From positions 5,146,001 through 5,210,000 of the forward strand of contig CP045205.1 of assembly GCA_009363175.1 (NCBI GenBank): DNA of 64,000 nt. Reading direction: 5' to 3'. This DNA is from Citrobacter telavivensis. Its GTDB lineage: Bacteria; Pseudomonadota; Gammaproteobacteria; Enterobacterales; Enterobacteriaceae. A model generated the notes under the pieces. That model did no database searches, was not told where the DNA came from, and was given only the letters and a program-made list of their open reading frames with translations. A program made the translations under genes and the position numbers. Every line of letters begins with the position of its first letter. Positions within the stretch are counted from its first letter, which is position 1. Below, one piece after another: positions 1-8,672 of this stretch.

Positions 1-57
1 AAAATACCCCACGACCACCAGAACAATTAAGACAATCCAGTACCAGGCGATAAACAT
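1..57 (-). CDS. 5' end of a small hydrophobic protein, cut by the window edge
   Basis: A minus-strand reading frame starts at ATG (position 57) and runs off the left edge after 19 codons. The visible residues (MFIAWYWIVLIVLVVVGYF) are almost all hydrophobic, as in a single membrane-spanning segment at the N-terminus. A purine-rich AAAGGG lies about 10 bases before the ATG, a plausible ribosome-binding site. The next gene on the chromosome of relatives is zupT, but this N-terminus is not recognisable as ZupT. Family unknown. Confidence 0.4.
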   Translation of the reverse strand, partial: MFIAWYWIVLIVLVVVGYF

Positions 58-212
58 CCTTTTACCCTTTAAATTTAACATTAACAAATATTTAGCGTTA
101 AAATTTAACATACCTATTAGTAGGTAGGATTATATACTGGCACAGTATGAAATCGAAAAGATGATTTCGATCATAGAGAAAAAGATTGGATGTTTATTAA
201 CCGGCAGGATGT
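58..212 (-). promoter_or_regulatory. AT-rich leader and putative promoter of the small membrane ORF
   Basis: Read on the minus strand, a TATAAT (around 131-136) lies upstream of a very AT-rich leader in which TGTTAAATTT-type motifs repeat. A perfect inverted repeat ATCGAAA-N6-TTTCGAT (152-171) sits where a -35 element or operator would be. The -35 hexamer itself is poor. Promoter and operator roles are inference. Confidence 0.3.
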
Positions 213-228
213 TTGAAAAAGCGAAATT

Positions 229-267
229 TGCCGGATAAGGTGCTTGCACCGCTATCCGGCAAGGCTG
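229..267. repeat. REP (palindromic unit) downstream of ribB
   Basis: The arms TTGCCGGATA and TATCCGGCAA enclose GGTGCTTGCACCGC, the classical enterobacterial REP/PU shape. It lies just beyond the ribB stop codon, where such repeats stabilise mRNA 3' ends. Confidence 0.75.
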
Positions 268-269
268 AA

Positions 270-923
270 TTAACTGGCTTTGCGTTCGTGCGCCTGACGG
301 TAAGCCACCAGGTCTTCGATCGTCACTACAGCCATATTGTGTTTGCCCGCAAATTCGATGCATTCTGGCGCGCGCGCCATGCTGCCATCATCATTGGTCA
401 GTTCACACAGTACACCTGCAGGTTTGTAGCCAGCCAGCGTCACCAGATCGATGGTCGCTTCGGTGTGGCCACCGCGAGTCAATACGCCGCCCGGCTGAGC
501 GCGCAGCGGGAAGACGTGTCCCGGACGGTTCAGATCGGAAGGTTTTGCGCCATCGGCAATTGCCGCGCGAACGGTGGTCACGCGATCGGCCGCCGAAACG
601 CCGGTCGTGACACCTGTCGCTGCTTCAATGGTCACGGTAAAACCGGTGCCATAAGCGCTGGTGTTATTTTCCACCATCATCGGCAGATCGAGTTGTTTAC
701 GACGATCTTCGGTGATGCACAGGCACACAATACCGCTACCGTGACGGATGGTCAGCGCCATCTGCTCAACGGTCATGGTCTCTGCCGGGAAAATCATATC
801 GCCTTCGTTTTCACGATCTTCGTCGTCCAGCACCATCACACCGCGGCCTTCGCGCAGCGCAGACAGAGCGTGTTCGACACGTTCAAAAGGCGTACCAAAA
901 GAGGAAAGTAGCGTCTGATTCAT
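270..923 (-). CDS. ribB: 3,4-dihydroxy-2-butanone 4-phosphate synthase
   Basis: This 217-residue protein converts ribulose 5-phosphate to 3,4-dihydroxy-2-butanone 4-phosphate plus formate, which supplies the four-carbon unit of riboflavin. The family signature DDEDRENEGDMIF (about residues 33-45) carries the acidic metal-binding residues, and RPGHVFPLRA and GHTEA motifs follow. The length equals the single-domain E. coli RibB, with no fused GTP cyclohydrolase II. An FMN riboswitch occupies its long 5' leader, so expression should fall when FMN is abundant. Confidence 0.97.
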   Translation of the reverse strand: MNQTLLSSFGTPFERVEHALSALREGRGVMVLDDEDRENEGDMIFPAETMTVEQMALTIRHGSGIVCLCITEDRRKQLDLPMMVENNTSAYGTGFTVTIEAATGVTTGVSAADRVTTVRAAIADGAKPSDLNRPGHVFPLRAQPGGVLTRGGHTEATIDLVTLAGYKPAGVLCELTNDDGSMARAPECIEFAGKHNMAVVTIEDLVAYRQAHERKAS

Positions 924-1310
924 GGTAAAAAAACCTCACTAAAATTATGGTTACCAGAATCAGGGCAGTCTTAGGAGTACCGACAAGCGGCAAAAAAATA
1001 ACGTGAGCGGGTCCATGCCCGACTGGATCGTTACTCTCTCCCATCCGGACTCTAACCGTCGGCCCCGGAATTACACCGGATCTGCTGACCTTTTCACCGT
1101 GGTGAAAAGCGCTCGCGGGCTTTCAACCTGAGTTGATTTACCGCCGGTGGGGAATTTCGCCCCGCCCTGAGAATAAGCGGGTTAACTATAACGCTATTGA
1201 TTACCTTCATCAACGCCTTTACCCGCATTAACATCACACAATTCTGGTTTATGCCTCACGCAGATCGCACTACAATGGGCGGTAACACTTACCAGTTCAG
1301 GGAAACCACT
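924..1310. other. ribB / ubiK divergent region
   Basis: This 387-base gene-free stretch is mostly explained by the FMN riboswitch (1039-1178). The remainder, about 1179-1310, must hold the divergent ribB and ubiK promoters. The last 15 bases contain CAGGGA ahead of the ubiK ATG. No further gene is seen. Confidence 0.6.
1039..1178 (-). promoter_or_regulatory. FMN riboswitch (RFN element) in the ribB leader
   Basis: On the minus strand the leader holds the conserved RFN blocks in order: AGGGCGGGG with GAAATTCCCCACCGGCGGT, then TCAACTCAGGTTGAAAGCCCGCGA, a variable hairpin, GGTCAGCAGATCCGGTG, AATTCCGGGGCCGACGG and TTAGAGTCCGGATGGGAG. It ends about 115 bases before the ribB start. In this family FMN binding lowers ribB expression by early termination or masking of the ribosome-binding site. 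Confidence 0.95.
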
Positions 1311-1607
1311 ATGATTGACCCGAAAAAAATTGAGCAGATTGCTCGCCAGGTTCACGAATCGATGCCAAAAGGGATCCGGGAGTTCGGGGACGATGTCGAG
1401 AAGAAGATCCGTCAAGCGCTGCAATCTCAGCTGACGCGTCTCGATCTGGTGAGCCGAGAAGAGTTTGATGTTCAGACTCAGGTGCTGTTACGCACCCGTG
1501 AAAAGCTGGCGCTGCTGGAGCAACGTTTGAGTGAGCTGGAAGCGCGTCAGACCACTGAAGAAGTCAAACCTGCGCCCGCCATCCCGCCGGTAGAACCGCA
1601 AGCGTAA
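1311..1607 (+). CDS. ubiK: Ubiquinone biosynthesis accessory factor UbiK
   Basis: UbiK (formerly YqiC, BMFP family) is a small coiled-coil protein that helps the UbiJ-associated complex make ubiquinone under aerobic conditions. The 98-residue product begins MIDPKKIEQIARQVHESMPK and has the family's amphipathic N-terminal helix and a heptad-like C-terminal coil (KLALLEQRLSELEAR, about residues 63-77), followed by a Pro-rich tail. The ATG at 1311 is preferred over upstream in-frame starts because homologous sequence starts here and CAGGGA precedes it. Confidence 0.92.
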   Translation: MIDPKKIEQIARQVHESMPKGIREFGDDVEKKIRQALQSQLTRLDLVSREEFDVQTQVLLRTREKLALLEQRLSELEARQTTEEVKPAPAIPPVEPQA

Positions 1608-1613
1608 AAACAG

Positions 1614-1635
1614 CAACGGGCCGCAAGGCCCGTTG
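1614..1635. terminator. Bidirectional hairpin between ubiK and glgS
   Basis: CAACGGGCC-GCAA-GGCCCGTTG is a near-perfect hairpin between two convergent genes. It is preceded by an A-run on the ubiK side, so it can serve glgS transcripts from the other strand too. Confidence 0.7.
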
Positions 1636-1640
1636 ACATA

Positions 1641-1841
1641 TCAATGTTCCACTTCTAACTTTCTGGCGTTCATGGCCTGCTGGCAGTAGTGCGCGTAGCG
1701 TTTGCAAAACCAGCTGCGGTGCTCCTCATCCATATTGCCGGTAACGGCCTGGATATCAACAGGGCGACCTTCAGCCTGCATTCTGGCAAAACTCCGCGCC
1801 AGGAAATCGAAATTGTTCATCGAATAAACACTGTTGTTCAT
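1641..1841 (-). CDS. glgS: Surface composition regulator GlgS
   Basis: GlgS (ScoR) influences glycogen accumulation, motility and biofilm formation in E. coli. The 66-residue product contains the conserved core NNFDFLARSFARM, VTGNMDEEH and a C-terminal YCQQ stretch. Three ATGs are possible. The one at 1841 gives exactly the 66-residue family length and has GGAGG eight bases upstream; the ATG at 1847 is too close to that site. In E. coli yqiJ-yqiK lie between glgS and hldE; here they are absent. Confidence 0.9.
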   Translation of the reverse strand: MNNSVYSMNNFDFLARSFARMQAEGRPVDIQAVTGNMDEEHRSWFCKRYAHYCQQAMNARKLEVEH

Positions 1842-1975
1842 TAGCATATCCTCCAGTCGGTGAATCTCTGTTAAGGTCATATGCTTTTTTCTGATACCAG
1901 TATTTACCGGGAAGCGTAGCAGGTTTGTACATATTGTGCGCAAATCAGTTGCCTGAGTTCACACTTTAGGAACAC

Positions 1976-2004
1976 AGGTGATGACCGATTTCCAGGCATC
2001 ACCT
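1976..2004 (-). terminator. Weak hairpin after hldE
   Basis: AGGTGATG and CATCACCT arms flank a 13-base loop immediately downstream of the hldE stop. There is no long T-run, so termination strength is uncertain. Confidence 0.4.
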
Positions 2005-2011
2005 TCAGCCA

Positions 2012-3445
2012 TTATTTATCGCTGTCTTTCTGGATTTTCTTGATGATATTGGTGGTTGAGCAACCGTCTTCAAAGTTGAGCACCAGCACTTCACCGCCGT
2101 TGGCCCACACCTCTTTACTGCCCGCAATGTCTTCCGGCTTATAGTCACCGCCTTTGACCAGCAGATCCGGCAATACGCCCGCGATCAGGCGTTGCGGCGT
2201 GTCTTCTTCAAAAGAGACCACCCAGTCAACGGCTTCCAGCGCGCCCAGCACGATCATCCGCTGTTCAAGCGGATTCACCGGACGCGTTTCCCCTTTCAGG
2301 CGTTTCGTCGAGGCATCGCTATTGACCGCGACGATTAACCGATCGCCCAGCTTACGCGCGTTTGCGAGATAGGAGACGTGGCCTGCGTGCAGAATGTCAA
2401 ACACCCCGTTAGTCATCACCACTTTCTCACCGCGCTTACGCGCGCTGGCAACGGCCTGTTTCAGTTCTTCTTCGGTCATCACGCCAAAGCCGGTTTCCGC
2501 ACGACCACGCACCGCGTTTTCCAGTTCGATAGGCGAAACGGTGGACGTTCCCAGTTTGCCAACCACCACACCCGCCGCCGCATTGGCAAAAAAGCAGGCT
2601 TCTTCCAGTGAATTGCCCGCCGCCAGCGTCGCCGCCAGCACGCCAATGACGGTGTCGCCCGCACCAGTCACGTCATACACTTCCTGCGCCTGCGTTGGCA
2701 TATGCAGCGGGGCTTTCCCCGGTTGCAGCAGCGTCATTCCCTGCTCAGAACGGGTGACCAGCAAAGCGGAAAGTTCGAAATCGGCAATCAGCTTCATGCC
2801 GCGTTCAACAATCTCTTCTTCGCTTTTGCATTTTCCCGCTACCGCCTCGAATTCAGACAAGTTAGGCGTCAGCAGCGTCGCACCGCGATAACGCGCAAAA
2901 TCGGTCCCTTTCGGGTCGATCAGCACCGGCACACCGGCTTTACGCGCCAGGGCAATCATCTGCTGTACGCTGGCCAGTGCGCCTTTCGCGTAGTCAGACA
3001 GCACCAGCGCCCCAATTGAGCTGAGTGCCTGATTGATGCGCTCATGCAGCGGCTGCGGATCCACGCCTTCGAAGCCTTCTTCGAAATCCAGGCGAATCAG
3101 TTGCTGGTTACGCGAAAGCACACGCAGTTTGGTGATGGTCGGATGGGTCGGCACAGAAACGAAGTCGCATTTCACGTTCACGTCCGCCAGCGTTTTGCTG
3201 AGCGCACGCGCGGCATCGTCGATACCGGTCAGTCCGACCAGACGCGAATTCGCTCCCAGAGAGGCAATGTTCATCGCCACGTTCGCCGCACCGCCCGGAC
3301 GTTCTTCGATGGTATCCACTTTCACCACCGGTACCGGCGCTTCGGGTGAAATACGGCTGGTGGGACCGTACCAGTAGCGATCCAGCATCACATCACCGAC
3401 AACCAAGACTCCTGCACGTTCAAACTCTGGCAGCGTTACTTTCAT
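2012..3445 (-). CDS. hldE: Bifunctional heptose 7-phosphate kinase / heptose 1-phosphate adenylyltransferase
   Basis: HldE makes the ADP-heptose precursor of the LPS inner core. It first phosphorylates D-glycero-beta-D-manno-heptose 7-phosphate, then adenylylates the 1-phosphate. The N-terminal PfkB-type kinase (about 1-320) shows the anion-hole motif DVTGAGDT. The C-terminal nucleotidyltransferase (about 340-477) shows TNGVFDILHAGHV with the HxGH nucleotide-binding residues. The 477-residue length is the E. coli length. It follows glnE by 51 bases on the same strand, as in the glnE-hldE operon of relatives. Confidence 0.97.
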   Translation of the reverse strand: MKVTLPEFERAGVLVVGDVMLDRYWYGPTSRISPEAPVPVVKVDTIEERPGGAANVAMNIASLGANSRLVGLTGIDDAARALSKTLADVNVKCDFVSVPTHPTITKLRVLSRNQQLIRLDFEEGFEGVDPQPLHERINQALSSIGALVLSDYAKGALASVQQMIALARKAGVPVLIDPKGTDFARYRGATLLTPNLSEFEAVAGKCKSEEEIVERGMKLIADFELSALLVTRSEQGMTLLQPGKAPLHMPTQAQEVYDVTGAGDTVIGVLAATLAAGNSLEEACFFANAAAGVVVGKLGTSTVSPIELENAVRGRAETGFGVMTEEELKQAVASARKRGEKVVMTNGVFDILHAGHVSYLANARKLGDRLIVAVNSDASTKRLKGETRPVNPLEQRMIVLGALEAVDWVVSFEEDTPQRLIAGVLPDLLVKGGDYKPEDIAGSKEVWANGGEVLVLNFEDGCSTTNIIKKIQKDSDK

Positions 3446-3496
3446 TCCTGTCTCCTGAGAGATTCAAAATTTTGCGCGCGATAATAGCACACTTCG

Positions 3497-6334
3497 TCAG
3501 GCAACCAGCCACTTCTGCCAGCTTGCCCGTACCAGTGAACGTTCCGCCTCAAAACACGTTTGCGCCACATGGCCCGGCTGTTCCTGTAAAGCCAGATGAT
3601 GCAGTTCATCGCGCAGCGTGGTATAGGCGTGGGTCAATGCCATCGCCTCCTGCTCGTCCATGATGTCGTTTTGCGCTAACAGCTCCAGAATGCGCACATT
3701 ATCCGACCAGCGGGTGAGTTTGGGTTTGTCATGGGCATAACGTAGCACCAGATATTGCGTGATAAATTCGATATCCGTAATACCGCCTTCATCGGCTTTA
3801 ATATCAAAGCGATCGCGATGCTTATTGCCCAGATGTGCGCGCATTTTTTCGCGCATCTCACGTACCTCGGTCTGCAACGTTTTGCCGTCGCGAGGCAGCG
3901 TCATGATATCGCGGCGCACCGTGTCAAACTGCGAGGTCAGTTGCGGGTCGCCATAAACAACACGTGCGCGCACCAGCGCCTGATGCTCCCACGTCCAGGC
4001 CTCATTCTTCTGATAATCCGCAAAGGATTCGGCGGAGGTCACCAGCATCCCCGCCGCCCCTGACGGCCGCAGTCGGGCATCGACTTCATACAGGATGCCT
4101 GAAGAGGTGCGGGTACTGAAGAGGTGCATAATGCGCTGCGCCAGCCGCAGGTAGAACTGCCGTCCGTCAATTTCGCGCTCGCCGTCGGTCATCACGTCAA
4201 TGGGGCAGTCATGCAGGAAGATCAAATCGAGATCGGAGCTGTAGCCCAGCTCCCAGCCGCCCAGTTTGCCGTAGCCCACCACCGCAAAGCCGCGCCCTTC
4301 CCGCTCGGCAAGATGCGTCGGTTGCCCGTAGCGCGACACCATTTGCAGCCACGCCTGCTGCACAACGGCATCAATCATCGCTTCCGCCAGCCAGGTCAGG
4401 TGATCGCTGACTTTCATCACCGGCAGCGTACCGGCGATATCCGCGGCAGCAATACGCAACAGTTGCGTTTGCTTGAACTGACGCAACGCTTCCAGCTGTT
4501 GCTCTTCGTCATCCTCCGGGACGCGCAGTAAATACTGGCGCAGCTCGTCGCGATAAGCGTCGGTTGCCGTTGGCTGATAGAGCGTATTCGGGTCGAGTAG
4601 TTCATCGAGCAGCAGCGGATAACGCGCAAGTTGGCTGGCGACCATCGGCGACGCCGCGCAGAGCGAAATCAGATGCTTCAGTGCGCCGGGAAATTCACTC
4701 AGCAACTCGAGATAGGTGGTGCGGGTAACAATCCCCACCAATAGCGGCGTAATGCGCGACAGCGGGAGGGAAGCATCCTGGCGCGTGCAGACATCGCTAA
4801 GCAGGTGCGGCATCAGGTGGTCGAGCACCTGACGCCCACGTGGGCCAATAGTGCGTTTATCCAGCTCTTTACGAAAATCGGCAATCAACGCCAGCACGCG
4901 CATACGATCGTCATCCGTGAGATGCGACAGCACCGGTGGCGTATCATCCTCCTGCAAGGCGTCCTGCCACAGCTCGCGCCACTGTTCCGAGAGCGCGTCT
5001 TCCTGCGTTTCGGTTTCGTCATCGCCGATCAGCTCGTTAAACACGCGGCGGACGTTCGCCATATGCCCCTCAAGCGTTTCGGTCAGTTGCTGCCAGTCAT
5101 CAGCATTCATTCCCCAGGCCAGTCGCGCCCGGTTAAGTTCATCACCCGGCAGCGTCTGGGTTTGTTCATCGTTAATGCTTTGCAGCAGGTTTTCCAGACG
5201 ACGCAGAAAGAGATAGGCCTGTCGCAGTTGCTCAGCATCGTTCTCCGACAGCAGATGCAGTGCGGCGATCGCGCTTAAGGTCGGCAGCAGTGAACGGGAT
5301 TGCAGCGACGGCTCGCGCCCGCCGCGAATCAACTGGAACACCTGCACGATAAACTCGATTTCGCGAATGCCGCCCGCACCGAGCTTGATGTTATCTTTCA
5401 ACCCCCGGCGACGGACTTCACGTGCAATCATCCCCTTCATATTGCGCAGCGACTGAATCACGCTGAAGTCGATGTAGCGACGGAAGACGAACGGGCGCAG
5501 CATAGCGCGCAGTTCCTCAACATAGCGCCCATCGGTATCGCCCATAATCCGCGCCTTGACCATCGCGTAGCGCTCCCAGTCGCGCCCCTGCTCCTGGTAG
5601 TAATCTTCCAGCGCCGCAAAGCTCAACACCAGCGGGCCGCTGTCGCCAAACGGACGCAGCCGCATATCTACCCGATAGACAAAGCCATCCTGGGTGGGCT
5701 GATCCAGCACCTTGATCAGCCGCTGCCCCATGCGGGTAAAAAACTGCGCGTTATCCAGTTCACGGCGTCCGCCCTGGGTGGAGCCGTGCTCTGGCCAGGC
5801 AAAGATCAGATCGATATCCGAAGAAAAATTCAGCTCGCCACCGCCCAGTTTGCCCATGCCTAATATCAGCAGCGGTTGCGGGATGCCTTCCTGACTGCAT
5901 GGCGTTCCCCATTCGCGACAGCAAGCGTCGTACAGCCAGTCGCGCGCACTGACAATCAGCGTTTCGGCAAGATGGCTTAGCTGTTGCAGAATGTCGGTAT
6001 CATCCACCAGCGACAGCGCCTGTGCCCAGGCAATGCGCACCATCACACGGCGGCGAAACAGACGCAGTTCATGCATCAACGCCGCTTCATCGTTCACCGT
6101 TGCCAGCGCCACCTGTAACCATTCGCCGTACCGTTGCCATTCATCGGCCTGCGGCGGGGCGCTTTCCAGCTCCGCCAGCCAGTGGGGATGCGCAATCACA
6201 CCGTCCTGCACAAAATCACTCAATGTAAGTACTGACTTCGCCTGAGCGCTAAGCTCAGTCTCAGGTAAGGACGCTGGCAGCCGCTCGACAACGGTCGGCC
6301 AGTACTGCTGTAACGGGGAAGAAAGCGGCTTCAT
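3497..6334 (-). CDS. glnE: Glutamine synthetase adenylyltransferase / adenylyl-removing enzyme
   Basis: GlnE attaches AMP to, or removes it from, glutamine synthetase, tuning nitrogen assimilation under the PII protein. The protein has 945 residues and two nucleotidyltransferase modules. The N-terminal deadenylylase carries GMGKLGGGELNFSSDIDLIF (about 159-178). The C-terminal adenylylase carries GYGKLGGWELGYSSDLDLIF (about 685-704). Both DxD metal-binding pairs are intact. The ATG at 6334 begins MKPLSSPLQQYWPTVVERLP. Confidence 0.97.
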   Translation of the reverse strand: MKPLSSPLQQYWPTVVERLPASLPETELSAQAKSVLTLSDFVQDGVIAHPHWLAELESAPPQADEWQRYGEWLQVALATVNDEAALMHELRLFRRRVMVRIAWAQALSLVDDTDILQQLSHLAETLIVSARDWLYDACCREWGTPCSQEGIPQPLLILGMGKLGGGELNFSSDIDLIFAWPEHGSTQGGRRELDNAQFFTRMGQRLIKVLDQPTQDGFVYRVDMRLRPFGDSGPLVLSFAALEDYYQEQGRDWERYAMVKARIMGDTDGRYVEELRAMLRPFVFRRYIDFSVIQSLRNMKGMIAREVRRRGLKDNIKLGAGGIREIEFIVQVFQLIRGGREPSLQSRSLLPTLSAIAALHLLSENDAEQLRQAYLFLRRLENLLQSINDEQTQTLPGDELNRARLAWGMNADDWQQLTETLEGHMANVRRVFNELIGDDETETQEDALSEQWRELWQDALQEDDTPPVLSHLTDDDRMRVLALIADFRKELDKRTIGPRGRQVLDHLMPHLLSDVCTRQDASLPLSRITPLLVGIVTRTTYLELLSEFPGALKHLISLCAASPMVASQLARYPLLLDELLDPNTLYQPTATDAYRDELRQYLLRVPEDDEEQQLEALRQFKQTQLLRIAAADIAGTLPVMKVSDHLTWLAEAMIDAVVQQAWLQMVSRYGQPTHLAEREGRGFAVVGYGKLGGWELGYSSDLDLIFLHDCPIDVMTDGEREIDGRQFYLRLAQRIMHLFSTRTSSGILYEVDARLRPSGAAGMLVTSAESFADYQKNEAWTWEHQALVRARVVYGDPQLTSQFDTVRRDIMTLPRDGKTLQTEVREMREKMRAHLGNKHRDRFDIKADEGGITDIEFITQYLVLRYAHDKPKLTRWSDNVRILELLAQNDIMDEQEAMALTHAYTTLRDELHHLALQEQPGHVAQTCFEAERSLVRASWQKWLVA

Positions 6335-6349
6335 TTAAGGGGTATCCTT

Positions 6350-6440
6350 TGAATGATGCCGGATAGCGGCATTTTGCCTTATCCGGCCTACAAAACATGT
6401 CGATCCGTAGGCCTGATAAGCGCAGCGCCATCAGGCACTC
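6350..6440. repeat. BIME (paired REP units) between ygiF and glnE
   Basis: Two REP-like units, ATGCCGGATAGCGGC...TTATCCGGCC and GTAGGCCTGATAAGCGCAGCGCCATCAGGCA, are arranged head to head. They fill the gap between two genes of one transcript. Confidence 0.75.
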
Positions 6441-6443
6441 CAG

Positions 6444-7745
6444 TTATCGTTTTCCGCTGTGCAGCCAGAACGGTTCCTGGTTGTTCGCCTCATTGCGGAA
6501 ATGTTCAATTTCAATATGTTGACCGGTGGCAATCGCGTGAAGCAATCCTTGCCAGTTCTCCAGCCAGGCCTGAACCACCGCCGCGTCGTAATACCCCGCC
6601 AGCAGCAAAACGGTATCAATATCGCGGCGTAAACGCGGCAACTGATCGCGATACTGGTCGCCCAGCGGTTGCCCAAATACGCTTTTCAGCTCAGCGGCGG
6701 TACGCGAAAGATGGATATCCGCGAAGCGCTTGAAAGAGTCCGCCATTTTAGCCTGCGCCTTTGCGTCCAGAAACGGCTGCCAGGCTTTGGTCACCAGCCA
6801 CTCGGTTAGCGCCAGTTTCGCCATTGCCGTTTCGGTGGTGTAAACCGCCGTCACAGCAGAAACGGCCGACGCGATAGTAGCTTCCGACTGGGTTAACAGA
6901 TCACGTAAGTGAGCGCTCGCTTTACGCGGAACAATACCGCCAAATAGCATCAGGGTGTGACGAACCAGACCCATCGCGGCCAACACGTCCGCCTTCGCCG
7001 CCTTATTGCCGCGAACCCAGAGTTCTTCATGGTACTGCCATTGTGCCAGCGCCAGCTCCAGAGAGGCTTCCAGCCCGTGTTCCACGCTGGCTTTCGCGGG
7101 CACTTTCAGCACCGCTGTCGGTTTACTCTCGCGTGGGGGATTCCCCTGCGCCAGATGATAACCGCGCGCCGCTTTACTCAGACTACCCTGGCGCAGGCCC
7201 GTCTGGCTCACCAGCTGATTTGCCAGCTTCAGCACCGCTCGGGTGTCGCCGCTCAGTAGTTCAAGCTCCAGCTCGCAAATCGGCTCAGCCAGTTCACCCG
7301 CTTTCACTTCGCCTAAATCGAGGGCAATTTCAATCTGGCTGCCATCCACCGTCAGCAGCCATTTTTCACGTTCAAAATCGGTGCTGAACAGCGGCTGCAT
7401 GCGGGAGACGAGATCGACAGGTAGCTCACCGTTTGGCCACACTTGCGGCGGAAATTGCGTTAAATCCAGCACAGGTTCGTTCAGGGGGACATTGTATTCC
7501 GGTCGCTGGTGTAAACCGCCGGTCACTCGCCCGGCAATTTTCATTGTCATCTCGTAGCGCCCCTTCTCCCCACGAATACGCAGCCCCATATCGTGACCGC
7601 GCAGCCACTTATCCTCGGTCTCATAGTAAATATTCAACAATGGGCTGGGCGCATGATGCTCGCCTCCGAGCGTATTCAGATGGTCACGCAGCGCGTTCAC
7701 TGCCTCGTGATTAACGATAAATTTTAATTCAATTTCCTGAGCCAT
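6444..7745 (-). CDS. ygiF: Inorganic triphosphatase (CYTH-CHAD protein)
   Basis: YgiF hydrolyses tripolyphosphate. The N-terminal CYTH domain begins with the ExExK signature EIELK at residues 4-8, which chelates metal and binds triphosphate, and has further charged strands up to about residue 200. A CHAD domain, rich in conserved His and Arg and thought to bind polyphosphate, occupies about 220-420. The 433-residue length matches E. coli. It lies upstream of glnE on the same strand and is divergent from ygiM. Confidence 0.93.
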   Translation of the reverse strand: MAQEIELKFIVNHEAVNALRDHLNTLGGEHHAPSPLLNIYYETEDKWLRGHDMGLRIRGEKGRYEMTMKIAGRVTGGLHQRPEYNVPLNEPVLDLTQFPPQVWPNGELPVDLVSRMQPLFSTDFEREKWLLTVDGSQIEIALDLGEVKAGELAEPICELELELLSGDTRAVLKLANQLVSQTGLRQGSLSKAARGYHLAQGNPPRESKPTAVLKVPAKASVEHGLEASLELALAQWQYHEELWVRGNKAAKADVLAAMGLVRHTLMLFGGIVPRKASAHLRDLLTQSEATIASAVSAVTAVYTTETAMAKLALTEWLVTKAWQPFLDAKAQAKMADSFKRFADIHLSRTAAELKSVFGQPLGDQYRDQLPRLRRDIDTVLLLAGYYDAAVVQAWLENWQGLLHAIATGQHIEIEHFRNEANNQEPFWLHSGKR

Positions 7746-7986
7746 GGCCTTGTACTTACCGGTTATGTCATATAAGAGAGAATCACGACGAACTTACGGT
7801 GATCTTTTTTGTCAGTAGATAGTATTTTGCGCCAAATTGCCATGCAACGGGCAATTTGACGGGCGTAAAAGTTTTGAAGTAGCGGTAAAGCGGACACAGA
7901 TGATTCCGATTGATGTCGAATGCTTTGCGTAGAGACACTGATACCACTACTATCGTTCCACTTTCTATGACAATAACGACAGCCTG

Positions 7987-8607
7987 ATGCCAAAATTACG
8001 CCTGATTGGATTTATGTTACTCGCACTTAGCGCTACTGCCGTGTCACACGCCGAAGAAAAGCGCTATGTCTCTGATGAACTGAACACCTGGGTCCGCAGT
8101 GGTCCGGGGGATAATTATCGCCTCGTCGGCACGGTCAATGCGGGCGAAGAAGTCATACTGTTACAAACTGACGCCAGCACGAACTACGCGCAGGTCAAAG
8201 ACAGCACCGGGCGGACAGCCTGGATCCCGATGAAAGAGCTGAACAGTACGCCAAGCCTGCGCACCCGCGTGCCGGATCTGGAAAATCAGGTCAAAACGCT
8301 GACCGATAAGCTCAACAATATCGACACCACCTGGAATCAACGCACGGCTGACATGCAGCAGAAGGTGTCGCAGAGCGACAGCGTGATCAACGGGCTGAAA
8401 GAAGAGAACCAGAAGCTGAAGAACGAGCTGATTGTGGCGCAGAAGAAGGTCAGCGCCGCAAATCTGCAGCTTGATGATAAGCAACGTACCATCATCATGC
8501 AGTGGTTTATGTATGGCGGCGGCGTGCTGGGACTCGGCCTGCTTCTTGGTTTGATCCTGCCGCACATGATCCCAAGCCGGAAACGCAAAGACCGCTGGAT
8601 GAACTAA
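7987..8607 (+). CDS. ygiM: SH3-domain, membrane-anchored protein YgiM
   Basis: The 206-residue protein has a cleavable-looking signal peptide (LIGFMLLALSATAVSHA), a bacterial SH3 domain at about 25-90 (VRSGPGDNYR, NAGEEVILLQ), a coiled coil at about 95-165 (VKTLTDKLNNIDTTWNQRTA), and a C-terminal transmembrane helix (VLGLGLLLGLILPHM) followed by a basic tail. This is the TIGR04211 family layout. It probably binds cell-wall or surface ligands from the periplasmic face. It lies 65 bases before cca on the same strand. Confidence 0.9.
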   Translation: MPKLRLIGFMLLALSATAVSHAEEKRYVSDELNTWVRSGPGDNYRLVGTVNAGEEVILLQTDASTNYAQVKDSTGRTAWIPMKELNSTPSLRTRVPDLENQVKTLTDKLNNIDTTWNQRTADMQQKVSQSDSVINGLKEENQKLKNELIVAQKKVSAANLQLDDKQRTIIMQWFMYGGGVLGLGLLLGLILPHMIPSRKRKDRWMN

Positions 8608-8672
8608 ATCGCCTTCTCCGCCGCACTGTCATATGATTAAGGGATTGTATTTCCCTGGAGAGGTGGTGTGGC

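Noticed and set aside
213..911. A 232-codon plus-strand frame opposite ribB
   Set aside because: It is the antisense shadow of ribB, with no ribosome-binding site and no family resemblance. The same reasoning removes the many long frames opposite glnE, ureC, dhaB and other GC-rich genes.
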